A program made the position numbers and the translations under genes. From NCBI GenBank assembly GCA_037176845.1, contig JAYKXP010000072.1, positions 186,001 to 250,000 of the forward strand: 64,000 bases of DNA, in the 5' to 3' direction. Origin of the DNA: Paramarasmius palmivorus. Taxonomy: Eukaryota; Basidiomycota; Agaricomycetes; Agaricales; Marasmiaceae. Numbering within the stretch: position 1 is the stretch's first letter; the number at the start of each line of letters is the position of its first letter. Under the pieces are notes generated by a model that saw nothing but the letters and a program-made list of their open reading frames with translations, had not been told where the DNA came from and did no database searches. Positions 11,801 through 23,780 of this stretch are shown in pieces.

Positions 11801-14800
11801 TAGCAAAAATAAGCAGGTGACGATGACTTTTTGACTATCTAGTGTAAGCTGATATATATCCGTCACCGTACTTGTGCTGAACTTTGAATCCTTTGACAGA
11901 AAGCAAGCTTGTATACTACTCTCCTCAGAAGCAATGGACTCAATATTAAAGTATATCAAGTGACACAATTTCGTGAACTCACTGGCGGTCCTGACCAGTC
12001 TTTTTATGGGGCATTCGTCCATGGGACTGGAGTCTGAGGCTTCCGTGCAACGAAGCTCTCTCATAAACATCTTGGAAGGTCTCTTGGAGCAAGCAACCGC
12101 GCCGAAAAACACTTCGCGCCTTTGCCAAGTTCCATACAATCAATCATCGACTTTCTCTCGGGTGCATGTTGCATCATTTTCGAGTCATCTTGGGTACAGC
12201 TTGGTCCTTTACCAGTATTCGGGACGTTGTTCTGGTTTTCTGGTTTATGGAAATCAGTATCAACACGGTCCGCAGTTACTACTGGTGGCTTGGAGGCTGA
12301 GTGCTGAGCCTTCGTTCTTCGCGTACTGAAATGTTCTCTTCTCAATTATCCACGTCCACCTGGCTTACTGTCAACTTCTTTCTTCCCCACAATGACACAA
12401 TACAGGTCGTAAATGAGATCTACGTGCAAGCCAGCACATCACACCGCATCTCAGTATGGCGATGCGTCGACGTCGGCGTCAAAATCCTTGAATTCAAATC
12501 ATTCTATTCGGATTGGTACGTATCAGCTATCAGCTATCCATTCATCATTCACAACTATCAACAGTCTACAGATAGTTCCTGGTGTTGCTGAATTGGGAAT
12601 CGGCGGTGAGGTTGACCGAGGAGCCTGGAATATTCGGTTGGTGGTTGTGTGGATGTGAAACGCCAGCGAATATACTATAGTCGGGCAAGGAGCAGAATTC
12701 AGATCCAAGCTTGGGCGCTGTGATTCCGAATACGCCGTGCAAGTTCTAGGCCGAGACCCACAGCGATCGTTGAGCGTACAGGTAACAGAATCGGAGATAG
12801 CACCGTCGCTGGGTGTGGGATCAGAGGGGACTTTGGATCAGGAGGTGTTCACGATAGTCAAAGTACCACCAAGAATAGCCTGAGCGCTGAGAAGGAGAGG
12901 GGGAGATGATTGATCACCAAACCTTCCATCCTTACTTAGGAGGTTTTAAAGGACGGATCTTCCGAGATGACATGCGGAATTTTCGAAGTCGAATGGGACA
13001 GAGGTCGGAGGACCGAGTGGTTGCTATGGATAAATCATAATTCTAATTCCAGGTTCTTGCTGTTAGTAGTCGAGGACTGAAGACGCGTATTTCTCCGAAG
13101 AATGACAGCATCCGTCGAGAGGATTTTGGGGATTGCTTGGCGGCTCGTCGTCAGACCTTCGGGTGAAGACTCAAGCTCAGGGTGACTAATTCTTTGGTAG
13201 CGGGGTCCGTGAACTCGAGGATGAGTGAGCAATGATCCGTCGACGTGCCGATGGTAAACAGACGAGGAGGAAAGAAGTTTAGTTACATGTGGATGGCACA
13301 AGCCCCGGTACATACCCGATATCAGAAATATCAGCGTTGCGTTGAACAGGTAACAGCTCGCGGTCGCGAGGCTTTTGCGGTTGAACATACGTTGATGTAG
13401 ATGAGGCTGGATATCGGCTGTAAGTTCTGGCTGCTATAGGTTGCTGTTAACGTTGAGGAGAGACTATCTTTCTGATAAATTCATCATTCGCCTGGAAAGA
13501 ACGTGCGAGTCCGCAGATGATGGGAAGATAAATCGAGTAAAACGCAGGGAAAATGACCCTAGACTCCGAGATGTACAAGGATCTGGTGGGTTTGGTCCTG
13601 CAGGAACAAACAGATAGATATCAAGGGAAGGAAAGCGACCCGTGTTCTCAGTAACTCACGACAGTTGTTCGGTATGTCCCGCTAAAAGATATTTAGAATG
13701 CCTTGACGATGGTAGAACGCGAGGCGCTAAATCCGTTGAATCATGAGTTGTATGCTCGCGTCGCAATGACGGTGATTCGCTACTCCGTTGGGGCACTGTT
13801 GAGCACTGTTGAGCATAGCAAAGAGTCAGGAATCAGGATAGATAACCCGTGTGAAAGCCTGCGGGTCAGAGTAGGTATCAAAGCGTAGACGTAACACCAC
13901 AAGATGGTGGAAGACTGCCTGTAGAAGACCTCGGAACTGAGGCTCGGATTCGGAAGCTGGTTAGGCTCTGTTAGGCTCTTGCTGCACCGGAGAACGGCGG
14001 CCTAAAGATTGCGACGGTATCCTGGGAAAGTAGGTTTGTGATAAGTTCATTATTCGAGTTACTTCAGCTCTATCCCCGGGTGTGCTAATGCTAATGAAGG
14101 GTTGAGCTGATGGTTGATAACATCCATGTCGGAGAATCGATCGAAAAGCGCGTCGGGATGACCATGAATAATTGAGAGAAGTTTGTGGCTGCTGTGCTCA
14201 AGCACCTTGACAGATGAATTATGGATCACGTAGCGTTGAGGAACACATGCTGCAAGTCATCAGAGATATGTCGGTTGCAAGGTCGACTAGCGGAGGAACA
14301 GTTTTTGGAATATCGGTGCTTGATGACCGTTGCAATTGCAGTGCACATGAGTATCCGAAAATAGAGAGAATCGACAACCAGGCACAAAAGATGTGGCACG
14401 TCCAACATTGGACTGAGGCAATTTTCAAGGAAAAAAGCAGCTTGAAAAACAGAACCGAAGAGCTAGTATTTGAGGGGAATCAGAAGAGAGACAATTCTGC
14501 TAATGCCTCAAGAGGAAGGGACAAGAAAGGGATGGATCGAAGCGAGTAACCATCTAGGAACAGCGCGTGGAAAAATGTTTGCCGAGAAGCCGAGGCGAGG
14601 CAGGCAAACATGGCAAGTGTTATAAGGAGGCTAGGCACACAAGTTGAATTCTTCCTTACCTTCCTCCATCCCCCTTGTGCTCTGATTTTTCGTTTGCTCT
14701 GGTCGTCGCCCAGTGCGTCTTCCTAGGATCCTTCTTCCACTTGACACTGGTGTCCTCGATTTCTCTTCTCTTTTCTCAACTGGATTTCTTGTAAATCCAA

Positions 14801-14896
14801 TCAAGCCCACAAGCATCTCACTCCTTTTTCAACTCTTCATTTTGCACAAGTTCATTCGCTTTTCACGTCTTTAATTCTTCGATTTTCGAGTTCAGA
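11801..14896. other. gene-poor 3.1 kb region
   Basis: Minus-strand open frames at 11795-12139 and 12061-12345 overlap and might be a small spliced gene, but no domain is recognisable. A frame at 14214-14549 (+) is also unrecognised. Two short tandem duplications occur near 13.8-14.0 kb. The stretch before 14897 is CT-rich, as in many fungal core promoters, and probably serves the downstream secreted protein gene. Confidence 0.45.
13793..13812. repeat. tandem duplication of a 10-mer
   Basis: GCACTGTTGA occurs twice back to back. A second imperfect 10-mer pair (TTAGGCTCTG/TTAGGCTCTT) lies at 13961-13980. They lie in non-coding DNA and probably reflect replication slippage. Confidence 0.6.
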
Positions 14897-17533
14897 ATGT
14901 TTTCCAAGTCTCTCTGCGCCACTCTCCTCGCTTTATCTGTCTCGGCATTTACCGCCCAAGCTGCTCCAACCAACCGTTTTGGATTCGGGAATGGTAGATT
15001 TGGCAACAATCAGGAAAGCTGTAACGTGCGTCGATCTCTTTTCTATTCATTATGTATGTCAAATTCAATTCGCTTTTTTATAGACCGTGAGCGTTGTAAC
15101 TCAGACCGTAACTGTCACGGCTGCCCCTGCTGGAGCTACAAGTAATAACAGTGGTAGCGGAGGTGCTGGTGCGTTGCTTTTTATATGCTTCAGAAGTCTC
15201 TTACTAATTCAAGTTCAGCTGGCAACAACGCTCAGCCGGGCAATAACAACGGCCAGAACAACAACAACAACAACGGCCAGCAGAATAACGGCAATAACGG
15301 CCAGAACAACGGCAACAACGGACAGCAGAACAACGGCCAGAACAACAACAACAACGGACAGCAGAATAATGGCAATAACGGCCAGAACAACAACAATGGC
15401 CAGCAGAACAACAACGGACAGCAGAACAACGGCAATAACGGACAGCAGAATAATGGCCAGAACAACAACAACGGACAGCAGAACAATGGCCAGAACAATA
15501 ACAACGGTCAGCAGAATAATGGCAATAATGGCCAGCAGAACAACGGCAACAACGGCCAGAACAATGGTCAGAACGGCGGCAACAATGGCCAGAATAACAA
15601 CAACAACGGCCAGCAGAACAACGGCGGGAACAACGGCAACAATGGCCAGAATAACGGCGGGAACAACGTTGACGGCGACCCTCAAACGTCTCTTAGTGAG
15701 TAACATGAGTTGACTCTTTGTTGCCTAGACTGACCACTCTGCTCTAGCTCTCGACCCCAAGGTCATTGCCTCTGGCTTTGCTAACAATGGACAATCCGTT
15801 CCTGCCGACGGTCAAGTTGCATCGCTCACATCGACCAATAACTTTATCAACTTCTGTCTTACCGCGCCCAACACGCCTATCACCAGTCAGTCTCTTCCTT
15901 ACCTTTCGAAAACTTGGTGCTGAAATATTCTTCTAGACGGCAAGCAGATCACGACCGGTTCTTGCAACCCTGCTCCTATTGGTCTCATTCCTTCCGTTGA
16001 CAACATGCCGAGCTCCAAGTTCGTCTTCCCTCAGAACTTCGGCACCGTCCCAGCCAACCAAGCCTTCACCATCCGTATGGCCATCAAGAACCTGGTCACT
16101 GGTAACTTCGTGAACGCTCAGGAGAACTACTTCGCAGCTCCTCAGCAGTTGAACGGCAATGGCCAGATCATTGGTCATTCCCACGTCGTTGTTGAACAGC
16201 TCAATTCGATCGAGCAGCAAACCCCCACCGACCCCAAGAAGTTTGCTTTCTTCAAGGTACAGTAGTTACACACTTATGAGATTCTCAAGAGATGCTCACC
16301 GATGAATACACAGGGTTTGAACGCTGCTGCCCAGAACGGCGAGTTGACTGCTGATGTCGCTAATGGTCTCCCCGATGGTGCTTACCGACTCTGCTCCATC
16401 AACGCTGCTGCCAACCACCAGCCTGCGATTGTCCCTGTCGCTCAGCACGGTGCTCTCGATGACTGTGTCTACGTAAGTGTTCGATCTCTTCTCAAGCTCC
16501 ACGGCCTGCTGATTTATACACTCAGTTCACTGCTGGAAACGCTGGAAACAACGGTGGAAACAACAACGGCAACAACGGAGGCAACAACAACGGAAACAAT
16601 GGCGGAAACAACAACGGCAACAACGGAAACAACGGCAATAACGGAAACAACAATGGCAATAACGGAAACAACAACGGCAACAATGGAAACAACGGTGGCA
16701 ACAACGCCGGCAACCTCCAACCGTTCACTGAAGCCATTGGTGGATTCGCTGCACCAGCTGTCACTGCAGGTGGACGTGGCTTCCAAGTTCAAGGTCAGTT
16801 TCCTGTTGATAGGGTCTCCCCACGCAACTGACAATTTTCTCTAGGTTCTGACGACTTTGTCAACATTGGCGCTGCCCTCGGACGTTCTTGCGACATCCAG
16901 AAGAACCAATGTGCCGATGCTGCCAACGCTGGTGCCGGTCACACCGTCCAACAGTGTGAGGACCAACGTGCTCGTTGCGGACAAGCCATCCAGAACGTCA
17001 ATGCTGGTGGTAACAACTTCTTGTCCTCCCTTCCGCCTGTTGAGTCTGCGACTGCATCCGCTTCCTCTGGTGCAGAGTCCGCATCAGTAACTGCATCCGC
17101 TTCCTCCGTCGCCGAGTCTGCTTCAGTGACTGCGTCTGCTTCGGAGTCGGTCGTTGCTTCTGCATCCGCTTCGGAGTCAGTCGCTGCTTCTGCATCTGCT
17201 TCAGAGTCGGCTGTTGCTTCAGCGTCCGCCTCAGAGTCTGCAGCTCCTACCAAGTCTGCCTCTGTCGAAGCATCTGCGACTGTGTCTGCTTCTTCGGAAG
17301 TTGCCACTGCCACCAGCAAAGTTGCTGAAGTGACATCAAGTGCTGCCGCTGAGGCCACCTCAAGTGCCGCTGCTGAAGCTACCTCTAGCGCCGCTTCCGA
17401 AGAAGCTACTTCCAGCGCTGCTGAGGAAGCTACCTTGACCTCCGAGGCTGCCTCCGCCGAAACATCTGCTCCTACCGAAGAAAAGGCTAAGGGCAAAAAG
17501 GGCAAAGGCCAGCAAGAGGAGAGCCAGAACTAA
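14897..17533 (+). CDS. secreted repeat-rich glycoprotein, 'macrophage activating glycoprotein' type
   Basis: Eight exons (14897-15025, 15084-15168, 15219-15695, 15748-15885, 15937-16256, 16314-16472, 16526-16793, 16845-17533) give 754 aa. A signal peptide (MFSKSLCATLLALSVSAFTAQA) is followed by a short conserved piece and an Asn/Gln/Gly repeat of about 155 residues. Next comes a globular domain starting LDPKVIASGFANNGQ and ending DGAYRLCSINAA, then a second Asn/Gly repeat. A cysteine-containing segment (SCDIQKNQCADAANAG...CEDQRARCGQAI) precedes a Ser/Ala/Glu tail rich in SASESVxASA and ending in a Lys-rich stretch. I recall this architecture as a basidiomycete family annotated 'macrophage activating glycoprotein', sometimes wrongly 'ribosomal protein s17'. 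It is probably an extracellular or wall protein with O-glycosylated tail. Biochemical role unknown. Confidence 0.85.
15219..15695 (+). repeat. in-frame Asn/Gln/Gly coding repeat
   Basis: This exon is built mainly from units of the type NGQQN, NNGQN and GNN, encoded by AAC/AAT, GGC/GGA/GGT and CAG. Codons vary between units, so it is not a perfect minisatellite. A related but Gln-free NGNNG repeat follows in exon 7 (about 16530-16705). Both lie in the secreted protein gene at 14897-17533. Confidence 0.9.
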
Positions 17534-18019
17534 ATCAGTTAGTTTCTGGTTCACCTTCGCTTCTGGTCTCGTCAACGAGAGGGAAAGACCAAAGGAGCGG
17601 ATATCCTGGTGAATTCCACTTCCCCTTTCCTCTCTCACCCTTTTCTTGCCTCAATCTTTCACGACGTCTTCATGTTCTTGTGCATTGATCCTTTTCGAGT
17701 TGAGTGAGCTTTTGTACTAAGTTATCCACTTTTTTGCGCCTCTTTTTACACATCGTCACGCATTCACTATCTTCTGCTTGCTTTCATTTACCCACCGGAG
17801 ATGTATGATTCCCAACTGTAGTGCTAGATAGATCTACGCTAAAAATCAGAGCCTTTTCCGTTCCATGGAGGAACAAACGCTAATTGACAGTTGTTGTGAT
17901 CATTCTTGCCAACGTGCTGCATTGAAGAATGGGATTCGTCTGTGAATAGAAGGAGATGGAAGTTGAAAACATATCAAAGTTGCAACAAATATATGTATGT
18001 AGTACAGACAGATTAACGC

Positions 18020-19831
18020 TTAATACTCTCCCAGCAAGTCGGGCATTCCAGCCGTAGGTGTTGTATTGACGAAAGGATTGAGCAGCGGATCTCGCTTTGC
18101 GCTATAGTCGATGTACGATTTTTCGTCAAAGGTGTTTGAATACCAAATGACTTCAGCTCCTGCATCCTTTAACAACTGGGCTCCCTCCAGCTGTTCAGTT
18201 GTCGGCCCCTCTGACGTATCTGTCTGAACAGTCACGCTGATTGATCTGAGCCTGACGGTTTGGTCCTGACCAGACCGCGCCTGAGCCAGGCGACATATAT
18301 CTTCTGCACGATCAAGGCCGCAATACTTCAGCGAGAGCGTCTCCAGTCGTGGGCAGAGGACATTATCCTCCGAGGGGATAAGGGACTCGAAAAAGTAATG
18401 GGTGAAAAGTGGAAGATGCTGCTGTATGGTCCACAATTCCCCATAGTCGGTCATGAAAGCGTTTTGTCGGACCACATGGGATGCATGAAGCGAGGTTAAA
18501 GATGGCATCCATTGTAGGCATTCGATCAGAGCCTTGTCGGATAAGCGCATGTCGAGGTCGAGATGGGTGATGCGGCAGTTGGATCGTGTGAGTAAACCTA
18601 GGAATGGCGCTTCCTCGATCTGGAATGGTGCTGCACGGCCTCCATGCCGGACATGTATAGTGAGACGAGATAGGTTTGGTGCTGTGAAAAGATTGAAGAA
18701 AGTCTTCCAGCACATGGATGAGATCGACTCAGGGTGAAGATAAGGCAAAGATAAGTCGAGCTCGGTGAGAGTGTCCCATTTTTGCGCTGGTCGGTGATAG
18801 GCATCTGGAAAATAGGCTGCAAAAAGCCCGAGTTGGCATTTTCGTAGAGAACGACATCTTCGTGAGAGCGTATACATCACGTCGTATGCATTGATGGTGT
18901 CAAAGTACTCTGTGATGCGCATCTGGAGCTCGATTAATTTGTTCCAGCAGATGGGAAGGAGAAAGGGATCGATAAAGTCGTTGCCGATATGCAATGCACG
19001 GATTGACGGCAGCCGCGCGATGTCGAGGAAAGGATAGTCGCTCGCTTGGCGAACCGGCCATTCGTCTAAGATGTCCCTCAAGTCACGGTCGTCGTAATGT
19101 AGGAAAAGAGTATCCAATAGGGGCGCATCGCTACCCTTTATGTTTCGAAAGGATGAAAGGGTTCCTATGGGAAGATGCTGAAGGTAGAGAGACTTCCACT
19201 GCAGTCTATAATGCGTTAGAATATCCATGAGTTGAAGGCACATGCCCTCGAGCTCTTGTCTGAAAATTTGAGGGACATATTTGTCAATCCTCGGCCGCAT
19301 GACGTAGGAGATTGTGACGGGTACGGAACGTGCTCTTCCCAGCCAACGCTGTAGCCCCTCTTTCCAAGCTCGAAACATATTGCGAAAAGTATCATCCAAG
19401 GTGTACCCAATGATTCTCGGAAATGCGAAGTGGATGGCTCTCCACAAGCGGGGTGTATCGAGTGCAACGTCGCGCCATTGACGACAGATGGTGGTCAGCA
19501 GTAATGGCGCTTCTTTGACGCTGCGTGCAGGAAGTCGATCCGTGGGGAGACAATGTAAGAATATCTCCACAATGATGTCTCGAGGAAGTCTACGAGCAGG
19601 GGCCAGCAAGGCGCGATGACTATCAATGAATCCCTGAAGCTGTACTATTTCTTCTTTCAGAAGTCGAACACGTTCCTCCGGCTCCAGAATCAGATTCTTG
19701 ATGGTTTTGATCTCTTTGCACGAAGGGGTGTAATTAGAGTGAAGGACGTGATTGAACGGTGAAGAATTCAGATTTTGCTTGGATAGAAAGTAAGGCGTTG
19801 CACTAAGCAAAGTATTCTAATCGCGTACCAT
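18020..19831 (-). CDS. F-box/LRR protein, paralogue 1 of the window's F-box family
   Basis: The start codon alone forms coding exon 1 (19831-19829), spliced over a 51-nt intron (donor GTACGC) to exon 2 (19777-18020), giving 586 aa. An in-frame start at 19810 would give 596 aa without the intron, but the family pattern favours the spliced form. Domains: leader NSSPFNHVLHSNYTPS, a coiled coil (EPEERVRLLKEEIVQLQGFIDSHRALL), an F-box (ARRLPRDIIVEIFLHCLP...LLLTTICRQWRDVALDTPRLW, about residues 75-135), then an irregular LRR-like region. It ends in GMPDLLGEY. Expected role: SCF ubiquitin-ligase adaptor; substrate unknown. It appears intact. Confidence 0.82.
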
Positions 19832-20105
19832 TGTCATAAAATGCTGCCTTTACTTGCCAGTTGCAAACGATACCTGAAACTGCTAGTCGACAGGGCTGTG
19901 ATGGTGGTTTGTGGGAAAGAGCACTGGCCGAGGTCGGATAGATAGATCAACCTTCTGTCCAGCTGTCCTGTTGACTCCCAACTCACTTTGCTTCCAAGAG
20001 CCTTGAATTCAAACCAATTACACCAGATTGCACCATAGTTTTATATGAAGGCTCGTTTTTTCATGATATTTCCAATAGCTACAAAGTTGATTTTTACACT
20101 AGCAG

Positions 20106-22114
20106 AATTCTTCGCCTTTCAACCACCTCTTCGACACCAACTATGCCCCATCGTCGGCAGAGATTCAGGAGATTAGAGGGCTCATTTCGGAACCGGAACA
20201 TCGAGTTCGGTCACTGAATGAGAAGATAACACAACTTCAGGTCGAACGAGACAGGCTACAGGGCTTCATAGATGATCATCGAGCCTTGCTATCTCCCGCG
20301 CGTAGACTTCCTGGAGACGTCATCGCAGAGATCTTCTTGCATTGTCTCCCGACGGATCGACTTCCCATATGCAGCATCGTAGAAGCACCACTTCTGCTAA
20401 CTTCCATCTGTCGTTCGTGGCGTGAAGTCGCAATCACAACACCCCGACTGTGGAGAGCCGTCCACTTTGTCCTTCCCACTGTTGCCAACGATTATGCCTT
20501 TAACGGGCGTTTTCGGTTAAATTTCAGTGCACAGATGGATGGATTTCATCATTGGCTTCAGAGAGCGCGTACGGTTCCACTCACCATCTCCGTCTTCTCT
20601 CCACTCACTTGGGCATTCTCTTCGCTCTCTCATACGTACAGACAGGAACTGAAGGGCATGTACCTGCAACTGTTGGAAGTTTTGATGCAGTACTTGGCGC
20701 AATGGAAAGCGCTTTATCTAGCATACACACCGTAAATGGAAAATATTTCGCTCGGAGGAATTGGGTGCGGATATGGCGTATATCAGTCAATCGCTGGAAA
20801 GAGGTGCGATACACCAGGATTCTTCTTAGCGAAACTGCCTAATAAGGAAATTCTCCCAGTTGAAAAATGGATCATCAACAGCAAACTGAGTTATTGGTTG
20901 AAATATTGTGTGTCTCTCCATCATTCCTTCGAGCGGAATATTTTCCATTTACGGAGTGATATCTGCCTCCCGAGGTCCTACAGAGCCTTCACGATGCGCA
21001 TGGTGGGGAGATCGTTTCGCCCCCTTTGGAGTCCCTCTCCTTGGAAAACAATTCCTGGGATCTTATTCCAAACGTGGCAGATCCTCCACCCAGGCCATAC
21101 CCCTTGACTGCTTTCACAAATGCTTCGTCGCTCTGTGCATTGAGGATCCGAAGCGAACGAGTTGACCCTGTTAGTCTTCCTATTGCTTGGGGCAGTCTAA
21201 CAGAACTCAATATCCGCCCCCAAACACATCCAAATCTCGACACCATAAGCAATCCAGTGACAATCCTTCATAGACTCGCCCAAATGTGCCTTTCTCTACA
21301 GAAATGCACCCTAGACTTTGCATTCCTGTCCTCTAATTTCGACGCGGTCAACGCGCCGAGCCAGACATGGCAAAGTCTCTTCGAACTCAAGGTATATTTC
21401 AGGTACCAGCGCAATGACGCCAATTTCCTCCCGGGGTTGAAGCGTTTCTATGACGCTGTTACAACGCCTGCGCTATCTCACTTCGCCTTTTACCTAATCA
21501 CACCGCCATATTCTGAAATTGAGGGCATCCCTGCCCCTTTCCTCGGCCTGTTGCAGTCCAGCTTTTCTCTTCGATCCCTCGAACTTGACATACCATTGTC
21601 GACTAAGGCATTGATCGATTGCCTGGGATACGTTCCTTTATTGAAGACCCTTCGCCTATATGACAAGAGGTTACCATCAGTTTTCGCGAATGACACGGAA
21701 CCACAACCTGCCTTGTCTATAATAGATTCCACTCTACAAGCTCTTACACCCAAACAACCTTTCACCGACGCGATTCTATGTCCGCTCCTGGAGACCGCCT
21801 CGTTCAGACGGTGCCATCTGGCCGATACGGACGCTTTAGTCGCATTCACTGAAGCACGATTAGGCCAGGCAGAAGGTGCAGAGCTAAAATCGTTGGATGC
21901 CACTTTCCGAGTGGATAGGGACGATATGAAGCTTCCAGACGAAGAGCTGGTTAAAGCTGAACGTTTGAAGATGAAAGGGATAAATGTCAAATGGTCCTCT
22001 GTCGGCCCGTCTGTCAGTGATGCCTACGATGCTGACAGTGACACGCTAATGGACCCAAACCGAACATGCAGTCCGAGCGATGGAATGCCTACATTGATTG
22101 GAAGACCGTATTAG
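20106..22114 (+). pseudogene. F-box/LRR paralogue 2, disrupted by a transposon
   Basis: The second coding exon starts at 20106 (NSSPFNHLFDTNYAPS) after a CAG acceptor. Leader, coiled coil and F-box (ARRLPGDVIAEIFLHCLP...SWREVAITTPRLW) read to a TAA at 20733-20735, inside an inserted 233-bp element (20726-20958). After the element the LRR region resumes in another frame and continues to 22114, ending GMPTLIGRPY. Removing the element plus one ATA copy rejoins the halves exactly in frame (Tyr codon at the junction). The expected start codon position reads ATA at 20035-20037 instead of ATG, so initiation may also be lost. Without excision it would make a truncated coiled coil plus F-box protein. 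Confidence 0.85.
20726..20958. mobile_element. 233-bp non-autonomous DNA transposon (MITE) with 36-bp TIRs
   Basis: The two ends are inverted copies of each other over 36 bp with three mismatches. Both begin CAC(A/T)CCG and share CCGTAAATGGAAAATATT, then (T/C)CGCTCG(G/A)AGGAAT. The flanks are ATA at 20723-20725 and 20959-20961, a 3-bp target-site duplication. There is no transposase frame, so the element is non-autonomous. CAC-starting termini with a 3-bp duplication resemble the CACTA (EnSpm) superfamily, but that assignment is tentative. It lies in the coding exon of F-box paralogue 2. The three TIR mismatches suggest it is not brand new. Confidence 0.88.
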
Positions 22115-22322
22115 GTTCATCTTTCTAGCACAACTAAGATTTCCTGTTGAATATAAATTACATATTGTGATTATGCAGAGACCCAGTATTACTATGTAGA
22201 CGATATCAATATTTCGAAAGCACCAATGACAACCAGATTCAGAGATAAAACACTAATAAGCTTTAACCTTGCACCAAAGACTTTTGATGTGAATAGGAAA
22301 AGTAGAGCAAAGACCCAAAGTG
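22115..22322. other. convergent 3' intergenic spacer
   Basis: AT-rich spacer between the disrupted F-box gene (+) and a minus-strand gene. No gene seen. Confidence 0.5.
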
Positions 22323-23522
22323 CTACGCTTCTTCATGCTCTGAAGACTCCCAATTGAGATCTGGGAAACACAGTTGCGCCAAACCCAGATCCGACAAACG
22401 GGTCATCCTTAGTACCATAATGAGCTCGTTAGCAGCGCTCGACTGAAAATTTCGGGACATTTGACTGATTGTTGTCCATGCTGCCTCGTCGATTTCCTCA
22501 GACGTGTGACCCCATGCGACTTTGATTGTGGCAGGATCGCATTGGTTGAGAGCTGCGAGGATGAAGCACATGGATGTGCCTAGATGGACAAAGTATTAGA
22601 ATGTGTAGACAAAAGATGAACGGGACTTACAAAGACCACTGAGGTCTTGCTCACGTATAAGTTGAGGATGCATAGTCGACTCGGAGGGATCACTGTTGGT
22701 CAAAGCGTCCGGGTTGGCCACGTCTAGTGTATCAGAAAGAACGTCGCCAACGCGGAATAAGCGATGGCAAGCAGGACATATTCGACTTGTTGCACGGCTT
22801 TTGTTGTACCATAGAATCTAACGCATCGAGGATATGAATGAATGGCCGCGAAAATGACTCTATAGACGCACCATTGCCATTTCTTCCGGTAATACGGTTT
22901 TCAACATTTGCAACACCTCTTCCTGTGCAAATTCAGCTCTTAATGGGTCGTCCAATGCTGGACCTTGCGCGAAAAATCGCGACTTAAGGAAGGCACGCAT
23001 GTCTCGTACTCGGGGACCGTTTCCAGGGTCGTGAATACATGGTTCTTCTAGGACAATTGTATCCACCGCTTCGAGCTCTTTGAGTTCTCCTGGATAATGT
23101 GGGGTCGGTAGACGACTTGAAGATGCGGTTTCTAATGGTATGAGGTCTTCTATGGGTAGTTCCTTGGCGGGCTTTGCGTCGTATATTGGAATTATAGCAA
23201 TGTCCTCTTCTCCATCCCGAGTCCCTTCGACACTCGTCCCAGCTCCTTCAGACCCAGGACGCGTCACAACCACTTGTCCCTCAACCCGAGGCGAGACTGG
23301 TGTCCGTAACCCTGTTGAGCTCAAAGACAAATCACTTCCAACTGATTGTCTTCGGTCATCCTCTGTAACCTGAACTCTCTGTTCCGACGCGTCCTCGGCT
23401 GAGCCTTTCAAAGTTTGCGTCGTACGTGATGTAGCAGACGTGCCACTAGACTTGGCCTGACGGGCTTTAACCTGAGATTTCCGTTGATTCTTCCGGCTCG
23501 TTCGATTACTTGGACCAGGCAT
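22323..23522 (-). CDS. uncharacterised conserved-looking protein with CPAC motif
   Basis: Three exons (23522-22872, 22817-22631, 22579-22323) join in frame to 364 aa. The first 110 residues are Ser/Thr/Lys-rich and probably disordered (MPGPSNRTSRKNQRKSQVK). The middle is acidic, with RVRDMRAFLKSRFFAQGPALDDPLRAEF. The last 150 residues look folded: ILWYNKSRATSRICPACHRLFRVGD, then LIREQDLSGLCTSMCFILAALNQC and VAWGHTSEEIDEAAW. CPAC might bind zinc with other Cys/His residues. The intron after ATG at 22872 uses donor GTGCGT. I do not recognise the family. It is divergent from the gene at 23781, with 258 bp between start codons. Confidence 0.7.
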
Positions 23523-23780
23523 GGTTGGCTACATCCCCAACCTCGTCAGCTCTTTCAGGACCAGAAAAACATGGAAATTCGAACCGTGGAAATACAGGGA
23601 GAAAGAGCGTCAACCAAATGGTCGAAAGGAGAAAGAATAAAATACGAGGACCTACAAACAAACAGTTGCCGTTGCCGACGGCGACATGCCAACAGATCGT
23701 CGCGTCCAACACGTGGGCGCAATTCATCTTGCCTCCCAACCTTCACGTTCTCATACTCGCTAGAGGGAAATCAGTATCCA

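Noticed and set aside
11795..12345. Two overlapping minus-strand frames downstream of HEM4
   Set aside because: They could form a spliced gene, but no intron joins them convincingly and no family is recognisable, so no CDS is claimed.
15215..15706. Long antisense frame of Leu/Val/Ile in the repeat region
   Set aside because: It is the reverse complement of the Asn/Gln/Gly coding repeat; a periodic repeat opens several frames at once.
16939..17505. 188-aa antisense Ala/Glu/Ser frame
   Set aside because: Mirror of the Ser/Ala/Glu coding tail of the secreted glycoprotein, not an independent gene.
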